DNA of 26,793 nucleotides from the NCBI RefSeq assembly GCF_048270095.1, contig NZ_JBLWTL010000032.1:1-26793 (forward strand), given 5' to 3'. Of this stretch, positions 15,333 through 23,356 are shown in pieces. The first letter of the stretch is position 1. The number at the start of each line of letters is the position of its first letter. This DNA is from Maricaulis sp048270095. GTDB lineage: Bacteria; Pseudomonadota; Alphaproteobacteria; Caulobacterales; Maricaulaceae. The notes under the pieces are model-generated. The model ran no database searches, was not told the origin of the DNA, and saw nothing but the letters and a program-made list of their open reading frames with translations. A program made the position numbers and the translations under genes.

Positions 15333-16892
15333 CTACTCCCACTCAATCGTCCCCGGCGGCTTGCTGGTCACATCATAGACCACGCGATTGATGCCGCGGC
15401 ATTCATTGATAATCCGGGTGGCGACACGCCCGAGGAAATCGTGCTCGAACGGGTAGTAATCGGCCGTCATGCCGTCGACCGAGGTGACAGCGCGTAAGGC
15501 GAGCACCGCGTCATAGGTGCGTTCATCGCCCATCACGCCGACCGTGTTGACCGGCAACAGGACGGAGAAGGCCTGCCAGATCTTGTCATAGAGGCCGGCC
15601 TTCTTGATCTCGTCGATATAGATGGCGTCGGCCTTGCGCAGGATGTCGGCCTTTTCCTTGGAGACGGCGCCGGGTATCCGGATGCCCAGGCCCGGCCCCG
15701 GGAAGGGATGGCGGCGCACGAAAGCTTCCGGCAGGCCGAGCTCGCGGCCAAGCGCGCGGACTTCATCCTTGAACAGCTCACGCAGGGGCTCGACCAGTTT
15801 CATCTTCATGCGCGCCGGCAGACCGCCGACATTATGGTGAGACTTGATGGTGACGGACGGTCCGCCATCGAAGCTGACGCTTTCGATCACATCGGGATAG
15901 AGCGTGCCCTGGGCAAGGAAATCGGCACCACCGGCCTCCTTCGCCTTCTCGTCGAACACGTCGATGAAGAGGCCGCCAATGATCTTGCGCTTCTTCTCCG
16001 GATCCTCGACGCCCTTCAGCGCCGTGAGAAACAGGTCCTCGGCCTGGGCGTGGACGAGCGGGATATTGTAATGCTCGCGGAACAGGTCGACGACTTCATC
16101 GGCCTCGCCCAGCCGCATCAGACCGGTATCGACGAAGACGCAGACCAGCTGGTCGCCGATGGCTTCATGCAGCAGCACCGCTGCCACAGAGCTGTCGACA
16201 CCGCCGGACAGGCCGCACAGCACGCGTTTGTTGCCGACCTGGGCGCGGATCTTGGCGATGGCTTCATCCTTGAACGCCGCCATTGACCAGTCGCCGCTCA
16301 GACCGGCGATGAAATGGGTGAAATTGCGCAGCAATTGCGCCCCGCGCGGCGTGTGCACGACTTCGGGGTGGAATTGCACCGCATAGAATTTGCGCGCCTC
16401 GTCGGCAATCGCCGCGAACGGCGCATTGCCCGAAGTGGCGATGACTTCGAAACCGTCCGGCAGCGCCGCGACGCGGTCGCCATGGCTCATCCAGACGCGT
16501 TCTTCATGGCCGATGGGCCCAAAGCCGGCGAAGAGCGGGCTGTCGGCGACCAGCTTGATATCGGCGCGGCCAAATTCGCGCTCTTCCGACGCCTCGACCC
16601 GGCCGCCGAGCTGGGAACACATGGTCTGCTCGCCATAGCAAATCCCCAAGACCGGAATACCGCGCGTGAAGACCGATGGATCAGCCTTGGGCGAATTATC
16701 CCAATGGGTCGAATGCGGCGAGCCCGACAGGATGATCGCGCGTGGATCATAGGCGTCGATAAAGGCCTTGTCGGCGCGGTTATAGGGGTGGACTTCGCAG
16801 AACACGCCGCTTTCGCGCAAACGCCGCGCGATCAGCTGGGTGACCTGGCTGCCAAAGTCGATGATGAGGGCTTTTTCGTGGGTGTCAGTCAT
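15333..16892 (-). CDS. guaA: GMP synthase (glutamine-hydrolysing)
   Basis: GuaA converts XMP to GMP in the cytosol using glutamine and ATP. The 519 residues match the family. The N-terminal class I glutaminase has the nucleophile Cys85 in GICYGEQ and the downstream FHPEV with the catalytic His. The ATP-pyrophosphatase domain has the P-loop SGGVDSS, and the C-terminal dimerisation domain carries RHPFPGPGLGIR and ends in the signature TIEWE. The ATG at 16892 has GGGAG about 10 nt upstream, and that SD can pair into a small hairpin. guaB lies about 4 kb away on the same strand, so the GMP branch is represented by both steps in this window. Confidence 0.97.
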   Translation of the reverse strand: MTDTHEKALIIDFGSQVTQLIARRLRESGVFCEVHPYNRADKAFIDAYDPRAIILSGSPHSTHWDNSPKADPSVFTRGIPVLGICYGEQTMCSQLGGRVEASEEREFGRADIKLVADSPLFAGFGPIGHEERVWMSHGDRVAALPDGFEVIATSGNAPFAAIADEARKFYAVQFHPEVVHTPRGAQLLRNFTHFIAGLSGDWSMAAFKDEAIAKIRAQVGNKRVLCGLSGGVDSSVAAVLLHEAIGDQLVCVFVDTGLMRLGEADEVVDLFREHYNIPLVHAQAEDLFLTALKGVEDPEKKRKIIGGLFIDVFDEKAKEAGGADFLAQGTLYPDVIESVSFDGGPSVTIKSHHNVGGLPARMKMKLVEPLRELFKDEVRALGRELGLPEAFVRRHPFPGPGLGIRIPGAVSKEKADILRKADAIYIDEIKKAGLYDKIWQAFSVLLPVNTVGVMGDERTYDAVLALRAVTSVDGMTADYYPFEHDFLGRVATRIINECRGINRVVYDVTSKPPGTIEWE

Positions 16893-17240
16893 GGGCGCTC
16901 ACTCCCGCAGGCGCGGGCTTTCCGGGGACGAAATGTGGGGGTTATGGCCGAGCTCGATTTCAGCATGGCGCCGGATAGCGCGAGTCAGCCGCCTTGACCA
17001 GCAAGGAATCCGGTTTTTGGCGCCGGGCCGATTCCTGTCCGCCGCCCCGTCGCGGCAATCAAGGCGTAATCTGGCCCGAAATAGGGCGTAAACGAGGCGC
17101 GAGAGGGGATTGAAGCGACGCCCGTCCCGCCTGCCAAGACTCTCGTCATCCTCCTGTAATATATTGATGTTTCGTAACATCCCGGTAAGCGCCCGACCAT
17201 CTCCGCCAAGGCTTGATAAGGCCAGCGGGAGACATCTGAC
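16893..17240. promoter_or_regulatory. Divergent promoter region guaA / sulfotransferases
   Basis: This 348-bp gap between divergent genes has no convincing coding frame. It holds the guaA leader with a short hairpin (16904-16917: CCCGC, 4-nt loop, GCGGG) whose 3' arm in the RNA contains the guaA SD. Near the sulfotransferase side is an AT-rich stretch (about 17155-17180) with a perfect inverted repeat GATGTT-TCGT-AACATC (17166-17181). No consensus -35/-10 pair is clear. Confidence 0.5.
17166..17181. promoter_or_regulatory. Inverted repeat upstream of sulfotransferase operon
   Basis: GATGTT and AACATC are perfect 6-bp arms with TCGT between, 60 bp before the first sulfotransferase start and in the most AT-rich part of the gap. 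It could be an operator; no regulator family is assigned. Confidence 0.35.
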
Positions 17241-18041
17241 ATGCAGGAAGTTATCGGCCAGACCCCGATCTTTATCGGCGGCGCGCCGCGCTCGGGCACA
17301 ACGCTCCTGCGCGCCATCGTCAACACGTCAAAAGGGATTGTCTGCGGCCCGGAATCCCGGATCGTGCCCGCCTTGTGTGCGCTCTCCACCCAGGTCGAGC
17401 AAATGCACATGCCCGTGTTGCAACAGCAATACGGACTCGATACCGACGCGCTACACCGCAAATTCGCCGCCAGTATCAACGCCTTTCTCGCCCCGCTGCA
17501 GGCAAAGTCCGGCGGACGCATCGCCGAGAAGACACCGGCCAATGTGCTGCATTTCGGCCAGCTGCGCCGCCTCTTCCCGGCCAGCCCGCTGGTCGGCATC
17601 GTTCGCGATGGCCGTGATGTTGTCGCCTCGCTCCTCTCGATGGAGTGGACCGACGGCCGGACCGGTCAACCCCTGGCCATCACACGCGACGCGGCCGCGG
17701 CCGCCCGGCTCTGGGTCGCCAGCGTCGAAGCCGGCACGGCGATGCGCGGCGACGGCAATTATCTCGAACTTCGGTATGAATCCCTGGCGCGCCACCCACG
17801 CGACATCATCGCCGGCCTGTTCGCCTTTCTCGGCGAGGACGCACAGGCCGTTGAAGCCGCGCTCGACCATGCCCGCACCTTCGACCGGGCCTCGGGAATC
17901 AATGAGACAAGCAATGACCGCGTCGCCCAGCCCATCGACACACGCGCGATCGGGCGCTGGCGCCAGACCCTGACCCCGTCGCAATATGCCACCGTCATGG
18001 AGATCGCCGGTCCGGCCCTGTCCCGGCTGGGATATGTCTGA
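17241..18041 (+). CDS. Sulfotransferase family protein (first of pair)
   Basis: This is a 266-residue PAPS-dependent sulfotransferase-fold protein. The 5'-phosphosulfate loop PIFIGGAPRSGTTLLRAIV is at residues 9-27, and the 3'-phosphate-binding segment VGIVRDGRDVVASLL is near 114-128. A later RYESLARHPRDIIAGLFAFLG element is typical of the bacterial Sulfotransfer_1/3 families. The acceptor is unknown; family members sulfate carbohydrates, lipids or tyrosine-like groups. The ATG at 17241 has GGGAG about 9 nt upstream. The stop overlaps the next sulfotransferase start by 8 bp, so the two are co-translated. No PAPS synthesis genes (cysDNC) or glycan genes lie in the window. Confidence 0.9.
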   Translation: MQEVIGQTPIFIGGAPRSGTTLLRAIVNTSKGIVCGPESRIVPALCALSTQVEQMHMPVLQQQYGLDTDALHRKFAASINAFLAPLQAKSGGRIAEKTPANVLHFGQLRRLFPASPLVGIVRDGRDVVASLLSMEWTDGRTGQPLAITRDAAAAARLWVASVEAGTAMRGDGNYLELRYESLARHPRDIIAGLFAFLGEDAQAVEAALDHARTFDRASGINETSNDRVAQPIDTRAIGRWRQTLTPSQYATVMEIAGPALSRLGYV

Positions 18042-18852
18042 GGCCGCCAGCGGAGCGGGCTTCGCCTTTCTCGGCGGCTGCCCGCGCTCCGGCCTGACGG
18101 TGATGCGCCGGCTGCTGGCCGGGCATTCGCGCATCCATTGCGGGCCCGATACCGGCCTGCCCGTGGCAATCGCCATGCAATGGAAGAATTTCGCGACCCA
18201 GCTCGGAGAGCTGCACAGCCAGGATTTCGGCCTTGAGGCCGAACAGGTACGCGCCAATATGGCCGAACTTCTGACCGGGCTGATTGGCGAACCGATCGAT
18301 GGCCTGCCCGGGCACCGGCTGGTGGAAAAGACCAGTCTCAACATCCTCGCCTTTGAACGCCTGGGCCGGCTCCTGCCGCAGGCGCGCTTTGTCCACATCG
18401 TCCGCGATGGCCGCGACGTCGCCGCCTCCCTGCTGCAACGCGACTGGCGCGGTCCCGATGGCCGTCCTTTCGCGCATGTCAGCGAACCGGGCGCGGCGCT
18501 GCAATACTGGTGTGATCTGACGGGGATTGGCCTGCAGGCGGAAACCGCGATCGGTCCGGGCCGCCTCCTGCGTCTGCGCTATGAAGACGTCGTCAAGAAG
18601 CCCAAGCGCAGCGTCACGGCCCTCCTGCGCTTTCTCGGGCTGGAATACGAACCCGCAACGCTCAATTATTCCGGCAATCCGATCGAATTGATCGGGCTGG
18701 AACGCGACAGCCTGCCGCTCGTCGATGCGCCGGTTTGCGCGGACCGGATCGGCGCCGGGCGTCAACTGGACGGGTTGATGAATGAGGCGGTGCGGGGAAG
18801 AATGCGCACCCTGGGCTATCGGTCAGCGGCCGATTCCCGCACGAGGCGTTAG
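18034..18852 (+). CDS. Sulfotransferase family protein (second of pair)
   Basis: This is a 272-residue paralog of the gene just upstream. The phosphosulfate loop reads GGCPRSGLTVMRRLL (residues 14-28), with Leu21 where the first copy has Thr in SGTT. The 3'-phosphate segment FVHIVRDGRDVAASLLQRDW is intact, and RYEDVVKKPKRSVTALLRFLG follows. The frame is open to 17986, but the ATG at 18034 is preferred: it overlaps the previous stop by 8 bp and directly precedes the conserved FAFLGG strand. The acceptor is unknown. Tandem overlapping copies suggest two sulfations on one product or a heteromeric enzyme; both ideas are inference. Confidence 0.88.
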   Translation: MSEAASGAGFAFLGGCPRSGLTVMRRLLAGHSRIHCGPDTGLPVAIAMQWKNFATQLGELHSQDFGLEAEQVRANMAELLTGLIGEPIDGLPGHRLVEKTSLNILAFERLGRLLPQARFVHIVRDGRDVAASLLQRDWRGPDGRPFAHVSEPGAALQYWCDLTGIGLQAETAIGPGRLLRLRYEDVVKKPKRSVTALLRFLGLEYEPATLNYSGNPIELIGLERDSLPLVDAPVCADRIGAGRQLDGLMNEAVRGRMRTLGYRSAADSRTRR

Positions 18853-18883
18853 CGCCGGTCAATCCTGCCTGATCTCGCGCCAC

Positions 18884-18902
18884 CCGCGGAGCAAGTCCGC
18901 GG
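18884..18902. terminator. Hairpin between convergent sulfotransferase and rsmB
   Basis: CCGCGGA and TCCGCGG form a perfect 7-bp stem with loop GCAAG, 31 bp after the sulfotransferase stop and 38 bp after the rsmB stop on the other strand. There is no U-tract. A bidirectional terminator is inferred from position. Confidence 0.5.
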
Positions 18903-18940
18903 AAGGCGCAAGTCCGGGCGTGAACTAGGCGGGACCGCCC

Positions 18941-20254
18941 CTACCCCACGCGTTCCAGCACGCAGATATAGAAACCGTCCGTATCGGTGCGCGCCGGCGA
19001 GAGTTGCAGGGCTCCGTGCAGGCCTTCGCATTTCGCCAGAATTTCCTCGGCGCCCTTGGCGAGCCCGCCTGATGCGCGCATCGCCTTGATCGCAGGGACC
19101 GGTTTGAAGTTTTCGTGGCTGGCGAGGAAGGCATTGATGCGGTCTTCATTTTCTTCCGGCAGGACAGAACAGGTGACATAGACCAGGCGGCCGCCCTGTT
19201 TGACATAGCGCGAGCCGCGCTCCAGCACGGTGTCTTGCTCGCCCGTGCGCGTTTCCAGGGCCCGCTCGCGCAGACGCCATTTGGCGTCGGGGCGGCGGCG
19301 CCAGGTGCCGGTACCGGTGCAGGGCGCGTCGCAGAAGACAACATCCATCTTGCCCGTCAAATCACCGAGGCATTTGTCTTCCTCGGCATCATGGACCTGG
19401 ACATTATGCGCCCCGGCGCGCTTGAGACGCGGCCAGATGGCGCGCAGACGGCGCCAGTCGATATCCCAGGCGTGGATCTGGCCGGTATTGTTGAGCAAGG
19501 CCGACAGCGCCAGCGTCTTGCCGCCGGCACCGGCGCAATAATCGAGGATCTGCATGCCTTCACGGCCGCCCGAGGCGAGCGCCGCCAGTTGCGAGCCGAT
19601 ATCCTGGACCTCGACCCAGCCCTTGCCATAGGCGGGAATGCTTTCCGCCGCCGCCGACTTGCCGCGCGGATCGCGCTGCGGGATGCGGATCGCCATGGCG
19701 GCGAGCTCTGAGGCTTCCGCGGTTTTCAGCTTGGAGCTGACTTCCTTGAACGCCTTGTCAAACCCGACCTGGACTTCATTGACGCGCAGATCGACCGGCG
19801 CGCGTGAGCACAGCTCGTGGGCCTCTTCCTCGGCCTTGTCACCGAAGGCGCGCTGGAAGCTCGCCTCAAGCCATTGCGGGAAATCGCCGCGAATATGGAG
19901 CGGCGCATCGGAGATATCGCGCTCCAGACCGCTGCGCTCGGCATTGGTCAGCGGTTCCGGTGCGTGGGGATCATTTTCCATCATCGCGTCGATCTCTTCG
20001 ACCGAGAGGCCCCAGACGCGGGCGACGGTACCAAATGCGAGCGCGCGGGCGCTGTCATCCTGCATCGCATGGCCGACCGAGGACTGGTGGCGCAGGGCGT
20101 CGAGCACCAGCCCGGTGATCCAGGCGCGGTCGCCGGAACCGGCATAGCGATTGGCCTTGCCCCAGTCGCGCACGGCGTCCTTGACCGGCGTGTGCTGGCG
20201 CAATTGATTGTCGAGGATTTCAATCGCTGCGGCGATCTTGGCTGCATCTCTCAT
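18941..20254 (-). CDS. rsmB: RsmB/NOP-family rRNA m5C methyltransferase
   Basis: This 437-residue protein belongs to the family that places m5C in rRNA; RsmB methylates C967 of 16S rRNA. The N-terminal helical part (about 1-150) fits the NusB-like domain. The SAM-binding core has motif I DYCAGAGGKTLALSALL, motif IV DAPCTGTGTWRRRPDAKWR with its Cys, and motif VI VTCSVLPEENEDRI with the catalytic Cys. Both cysteines required by this class are present. The ATG at 20254 overlaps the stop of the DUF3088 gene as ATGA, so it is the third gene of a coupled MAPEG > DUF3088 > rsmB operon. The exact target base is not proven. Confidence 0.9.
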   Translation of the reverse strand: MRDAAKIAAAIEILDNQLRQHTPVKDAVRDWGKANRYAGSGDRAWITGLVLDALRHQSSVGHAMQDDSARALAFGTVARVWGLSVEEIDAMMENDPHAPEPLTNAERSGLERDISDAPLHIRGDFPQWLEASFQRAFGDKAEEEAHELCSRAPVDLRVNEVQVGFDKAFKEVSSKLKTAEASELAAMAIRIPQRDPRGKSAAAESIPAYGKGWVEVQDIGSQLAALASGGREGMQILDYCAGAGGKTLALSALLNNTGQIHAWDIDWRRLRAIWPRLKRAGAHNVQVHDAEEDKCLGDLTGKMDVVFCDAPCTGTGTWRRRPDAKWRLRERALETRTGEQDTVLERGSRYVKQGGRLVYVTCSVLPEENEDRINAFLASHENFKPVPAIKAMRASGGLAKGAEEILAKCEGLHGALQLSPARTDTDGFYICVLERVG

Positions 20255-20613
20255 TTTGGCTGTGCTCCGCCATAGGTGGTGGCGAGCTGTTGGCAGATCG
20301 CGATCGGGTCGGTCAGGAAACGGCGATCATTCGCGGTCTCCACCTGGGTATGGGCCTGTGTCTCGCCGGCCAGGATCAGGGTCGGGGCATTCTGATGCGC
20401 CTCACCCAGCAGGGCGATGATTTCCGGCCGTGGCCGGGGATGCTCGATACGGACAATAGTGATGGCGTCCGTCCAGTGCGGATTGCCCAGCAGGGCGCCT
20501 TCCATCAGACAGCAATCGGCACACAGGCGCGGCCCGTCAACGCCGTCCCAGGCCCCGGTGAGCAAAAACAGGATATCCTTGCCGGTGTCGATGGCGGGCT
20601 GGTCCTGCATCAT
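20251..20613 (-). CDS. DUF3088 family protein
   Basis: This 120-residue soluble protein matches DUF3088 by its layout. An N-terminal strand ILFLLTGAWD is followed by a cysteine-rich LCADCCLMEGALLGNP, then VRIEHPRPRPEIIALLGEAHQNAPTLIL and a C-terminal FLTDPIAICQQLATTYGG. The pattern recalls a thioredoxin/glutaredoxin-like fold with a CxxC-type site (CADC), but no activity is established for the family. The frame is open to 20646. The ATG at 20613 is chosen because it overlaps the MAPEG stop (ATGA). Its own stop overlaps the rsmB start in the same way, so all three genes are translationally linked. Confidence 0.85.
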   Translation of the reverse strand: MMQDQPAIDTGKDILFLLTGAWDGVDGPRLCADCCLMEGALLGNPHWTDAITIVRIEHPRPRPEIIALLGEAHQNAPTLILAGETQAHTQVETANDRRFLTDPIAICQQLATTYGGAQPK

Positions 20614-21026
20614 CGCGTCATCAGCTCCACGGCGAGCACAACCCAATAGCCCAGCAAGACCAGAAGTCCGGCGGCAAAGGCCATGAAGCGCGAGCGCAGA
20701 TGATTGCTGGTGACATGGATCAGCGCATGCAACAGGCGCAGACCGACCCAGGCCCAGGCCAGCACGACGAGCAGGACACTGGTCGAGGCGGTGATCAGGG
20801 CAAAGGCGATGCCGGCATAGAACAGCACCGGCGAGGCAAGCTGGTTCTCATAGGCGTTGGAAACCTGTTGCACCTTGACCGGCCAGCCCGCCTGGCCCAG
20901 CGCGATATCGGCAGGTTTGACCTTGCCCGAGGCGACGGCGCGATAGCGCATCGCACCCATGGTGAAGACCAGGACAAAGGTCAGGGCGACCTGGACGAAG
21001 ACCGGGCAGAGCAGTGCGTAATTCAT
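20610..21026 (-). CDS. MAPEG family membrane protein
   Basis: This is a 138-residue four-TM protein of the MAPEG superfamily (membrane-associated proteins in eicosanoid and glutathione metabolism). TM1 is YALLCPVFVQVALTFVLVFTMGAMRYRAV. The conserved segment VSNAYENQLASPVLFYAGIAFAL carries the family's Asn-x-x-Glu and Pro, and AWVGLRLLHALIHVTSN is the typical third helix region. Bacterial members of this short type have no defined substrate. The frame begins at a GTG (21029), but the ATG at 21026 has AGGA at better SD spacing. It heads the operon with DUF3088 and rsmB. Confidence 0.88.
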   Translation of the reverse strand: MNYALLCPVFVQVALTFVLVFTMGAMRYRAVASGKVKPADIALGQAGWPVKVQQVSNAYENQLASPVLFYAGIAFALITASTSVLLVVLAWAWVGLRLLHALIHVTSNHLRSRFMAFAAGLLVLLGYWVVLAVELMTR

Positions 21027-21047
21027 CACTTGGATCCTTGTTCAAAC

Positions 21048-21075
21048 GGGGTGGCGAGCCAAGGCTCACCGCCCC
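21048..21075 (-). terminator. Long hairpin after guaB
   Basis: GGGGTGGC-GAGCC-AA-GGCTC-ACCGCCCC can fold as a 13-position stem with one C/A mismatch and one G-U pair. It lies about 64 nt downstream of the guaB stop and about 20 nt upstream of the MAPEG start. It could end guaB transcripts or shape the MAPEG leader; no U-run follows. Confidence 0.5.
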
Positions 21076-21138
21076 TCCCGGTCAATCGACAAAGGTGCAG
21101 ACAGGCCATACGCGCCCATCGCTTGCCAGACGCCAAAC

Positions 21139-22608
21139 CTAGCTCTGCGTCGGATAGTTCGGCGCTTCGCGGGTGATCTTGACGTCGTGGACATGGCTTT
21201 CGCGCAGGCCGGCATTGGTGATGCGGACAAATTGCGCCCGCTCGTGCAAGTCCGCGATCGTCTTGGAGCCGGTATAGCCCATCGCCGCGCGCAATCCGCC
21301 GACCATCTGGTGCAGGATCGGCGCGACCGGGCCCTTATAGGGGACCTGGCCTTCAATGCCCTCGGGCACCAGTTTCATGCGCTCGGTATCCTTCTGGAAA
21401 TAGCGGTCGGCTGAACCTGCCGCCATCGCGCCCAAGGATCCCATGCCGCGATAGGATTTATAGGAGCGGCCCTGATAGAGGAAAACCTCGCCGGGTGCTT
21501 CTTCGGTACCGGCCAGCAGGGAGCCGACCATGATGGCATCGGCGCCGGCGGCAATCGCCTTGGCCATGTCACCGGAATACTTGATCCCGCCATCGGCGAT
21601 GATGCAGACGTCCGAGCCTTGCGCCGCGCGGCGCGCTTCCATAATCGCGGTCAGTTGTGGAACGCCGACACCGGCAACAATCCGCGTGGTGCAGATCGAG
21701 CCCGGTCCGATCCCGACCTTGACGCAATCTGCGCCGGCCTCGATCAGCGCCTTGGCACCGTCATAAGTGGCGACATTGCCGGCCACGATGCGCGACAGGT
21801 TCGAGGCCTTGCGGATCGCCTTGACCTGGTCGAGCACGGATGAACTCTGGCCATGCGCGGTGTCGATCACCACGACATCAACGCCGGCATCGATCAGCGC
21901 CATGGCGCGTTCAAAACCGCTCGTCCCGACCGTGGTCGCGGCGGCGCAGCGCAGCGAGCCTTCGCGGTCCTTGGCGGCGGTGGGATGGGCCTGGGCCTTT
22001 TCCATATCCTTGACGGTGATCAGACCAACGCAGCGCTGCTCTTCATCGACGACGAGCACGCGCTCAATCCGGTGCCGGTGCAGCTTGGCGCGCGCTTCAT
22101 CCTGGGACGCGCCGGCCATCACGGTGACAACGTCGCGCGTCATCAGATTGCCAACCTTTTCATTGGGATCATCGGCAAAGCGCACATCGCGATTGGTGAT
22201 AATCCCGACCAGCTTGCCCGGCTTGCCGGGCGCAGCGCCCTCAACGACGGGGATGCCGGAGATCCGGCGCTCGGCCATCAGGGCGCGCAGCTCGGCCAGG
22301 GTCGCGTCGGGCGAGATCGTCACCGGATTGACCACCATGCCGCTCTCGAAGCGTTTGACGCGTCTAACTTCCTCGGCCTGTTCGGCAATGGTCAGATTGC
22401 GGTGGATCACCGCCAGCCCGCCGGCCTGGGCCATGGCAATCGCCATATGCGCCTCGGACACCGTATCCATCGCCGCAGCCATGATCGGAATATTGAGACC
22501 GCAATCACGCGCCACGCGGGTCGAGACTATGGCGTCGGCGGGAAGAACGTCGGATGGACCGGGCTGCAAGAGCACGTCATCGAAGGTCAGACCTTCACGA
22601 ATCTCCAT
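21139..22608 (-). CDS. guaB: IMP dehydrogenase
   Basis: GuaB oxidises IMP to XMP with NAD+, the rate-limiting step to guanine nucleotides. The 489 residues match the bacterial family. The N-terminus reads GLTFDDVLLQPGPSDVLP. A pair of CBS domains is inserted at about residues 90-205 (MVVNPVTISPDATLAEL and MTRDVVTVMAGASQDEAR). The catalytic loop GIGPGSICTTRIV carries the active-site Cys near residue 305, and the flap/monovalent-ion region includes YRGMGSLGAM. The ATG at 22608 has AGGAG 6 nt upstream and a plausible promoter 31-58 bp upstream. It is separate from guaA by about 4 kb, unlike the guaBA operon of E. coli. Confidence 0.97.
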   Translation of the reverse strand: MEIREGLTFDDVLLQPGPSDVLPADAIVSTRVARDCGLNIPIMAAAMDTVSEAHMAIAMAQAGGLAVIHRNLTIAEQAEEVRRVKRFESGMVVNPVTISPDATLAELRALMAERRISGIPVVEGAAPGKPGKLVGIITNRDVRFADDPNEKVGNLMTRDVVTVMAGASQDEARAKLHRHRIERVLVVDEEQRCVGLITVKDMEKAQAHPTAAKDREGSLRCAAATTVGTSGFERAMALIDAGVDVVVIDTAHGQSSSVLDQVKAIRKASNLSRIVAGNVATYDGAKALIEAGADCVKVGIGPGSICTTRIVAGVGVPQLTAIMEARRAAQGSDVCIIADGGIKYSGDMAKAIAAGADAIMVGSLLAGTEEAPGEVFLYQGRSYKSYRGMGSLGAMAAGSADRYFQKDTERMKLVPEGIEGQVPYKGPVAPILHQMVGGLRAAMGYTGSKTIADLHERAQFVRITNAGLRESHVHDVKITREAPNYPTQS

Positions 22609-22638
22609 GAGAGACTCCTTTTTGCTGCTTGCGGCGCG

Positions 22639-22666
22639 GCTATAACAGGTATGGCCGGGAGGTCAA
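22639..22666 (-). promoter_or_regulatory. Predicted guaB promoter
   Basis: On the minus strand TTGACC (22661-22666) is followed after 16 bp by TATAGC (22639-22644), a good sigma-70-type match. It would start transcription about 25 nt before the guaB ATG, with AGGAG in the short leader. Confidence 0.6.
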
Positions 22667-23238
22667 TTGTCCAGTGCGGGGGAGAGGCGCGGATCGGGCC
22701 GGATTGGCGGCTCCCCGGTCGCAATGTCTGCCGTTGGTCTGCTCTTCGTCTGCCGTTCAACGGGCGTGGACTTGCCGCAGGATGACCGTGGGGCTGGCGT
22801 TCAGCACCGGTATGTTTGCGGGCGCGTTGATCGTTTTATGTTTTACTTCAATATGTTCACGCACTCCCTTTCATAAATTCCGGCAATTTTCACAATCTCC
22901 CGCCACAACCGGGACAGGGTCCGGTTTCCAGAACGCCGATGCGAGAATCCCGGGTCCCGACCGGGCATTCTGCCAGTCTGCCACCCTGTCACTCCAGGCC
23001 GTAAAGGCCTGTTTAGGCTCGTAATTCCGGAAATTCCGGGCGTGACAGACACTGTCACCGAATGGCAGTCTCTGCCACGCCGGCGCGCATTTCGGCTGTG
23101 ATTTTCTGCCGGGGCCAACAATGTCAAAGAGCGGGGATCGAGTGAGTATAGCGCTGCCGGGGTGGCAGGCGGATAAGCGGGCGGAGCCGGGCTCTGTGTC
23201 GTTCAATCGGAATTCACTGTCATCCCGGCCATCCGAAA
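22667..23238. promoter_or_regulatory. Long non-coding region with CTGYCA half-site array
   Basis: No convincing gene is seen between the guaB promoter and the repeat at 23239. Contents: a 10-bp direct repeat GTCTGCCGTT (22726-22735 and 22748-22757, 22 bp apart); an AT-rich patch near 22830-22880; three direct half-sites CTGCCA, CTGCCA, CTGTCA at 22970, 22978 and 22986 (period 8 bp); and two palindromes, TGACAG-ACA-CTGTCA (23043-23057) and TGGCAG-TCT-CTGCCA (23063-23077), exactly 20 bp apart. A lone TGGCAG is at 23163. The density of one half-site type suggests a protein-binding array. Short frames here translate to low-complexity, non-gene-like peptides. Confidence 0.5.
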
Positions 23239-23299
23239 TCAAGAAAACGCCTTCCCCCGGAGGAGCGCAGCGAATTCCGGGGTCTACCGGAGGGCGGCG
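23239..23299. repeat. 61-bp direct repeat, copy 1 (palindromic)
   Basis: This copy differs from copy 2 at 24289-24349 only at one base (A at 23286, G at 24336). It contains an inverted repeat, CCCCGGA (23255-23261) with TCCGGGG (23276-23282). It resembles dispersed intergenic palindromic repeats of high-GC proteobacteria. Together the copies bracket one gene. Confidence 0.85.
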
Positions 23300-23356
23300 T
23301 GCAGTCCACCCGATAATTGTGAATACCCGCGCGAGCGTCAGAGCTATGCTCGTCCG

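Noticed and set aside
16985..17599. Minus-strand frame between guaA and the sulfotransferases
   Set aside because: It overlaps the conserved PAPS-loop region of the sulfotransferase on the other strand and has no recognisable motif.
23042..23077. Pair of terminators or a structured small RNA
   Set aside because: The loops are only 3 nt, there is no U-run, and the shared consensus and 20-bp phasing fit protein-binding sites better.
22871..23242. Minus-strand 123-codon frame in the non-coding region
   Set aside because: The translation is low in hydrophobic periodicity and looks like read-through of palindromic repeats; no SD or family match.
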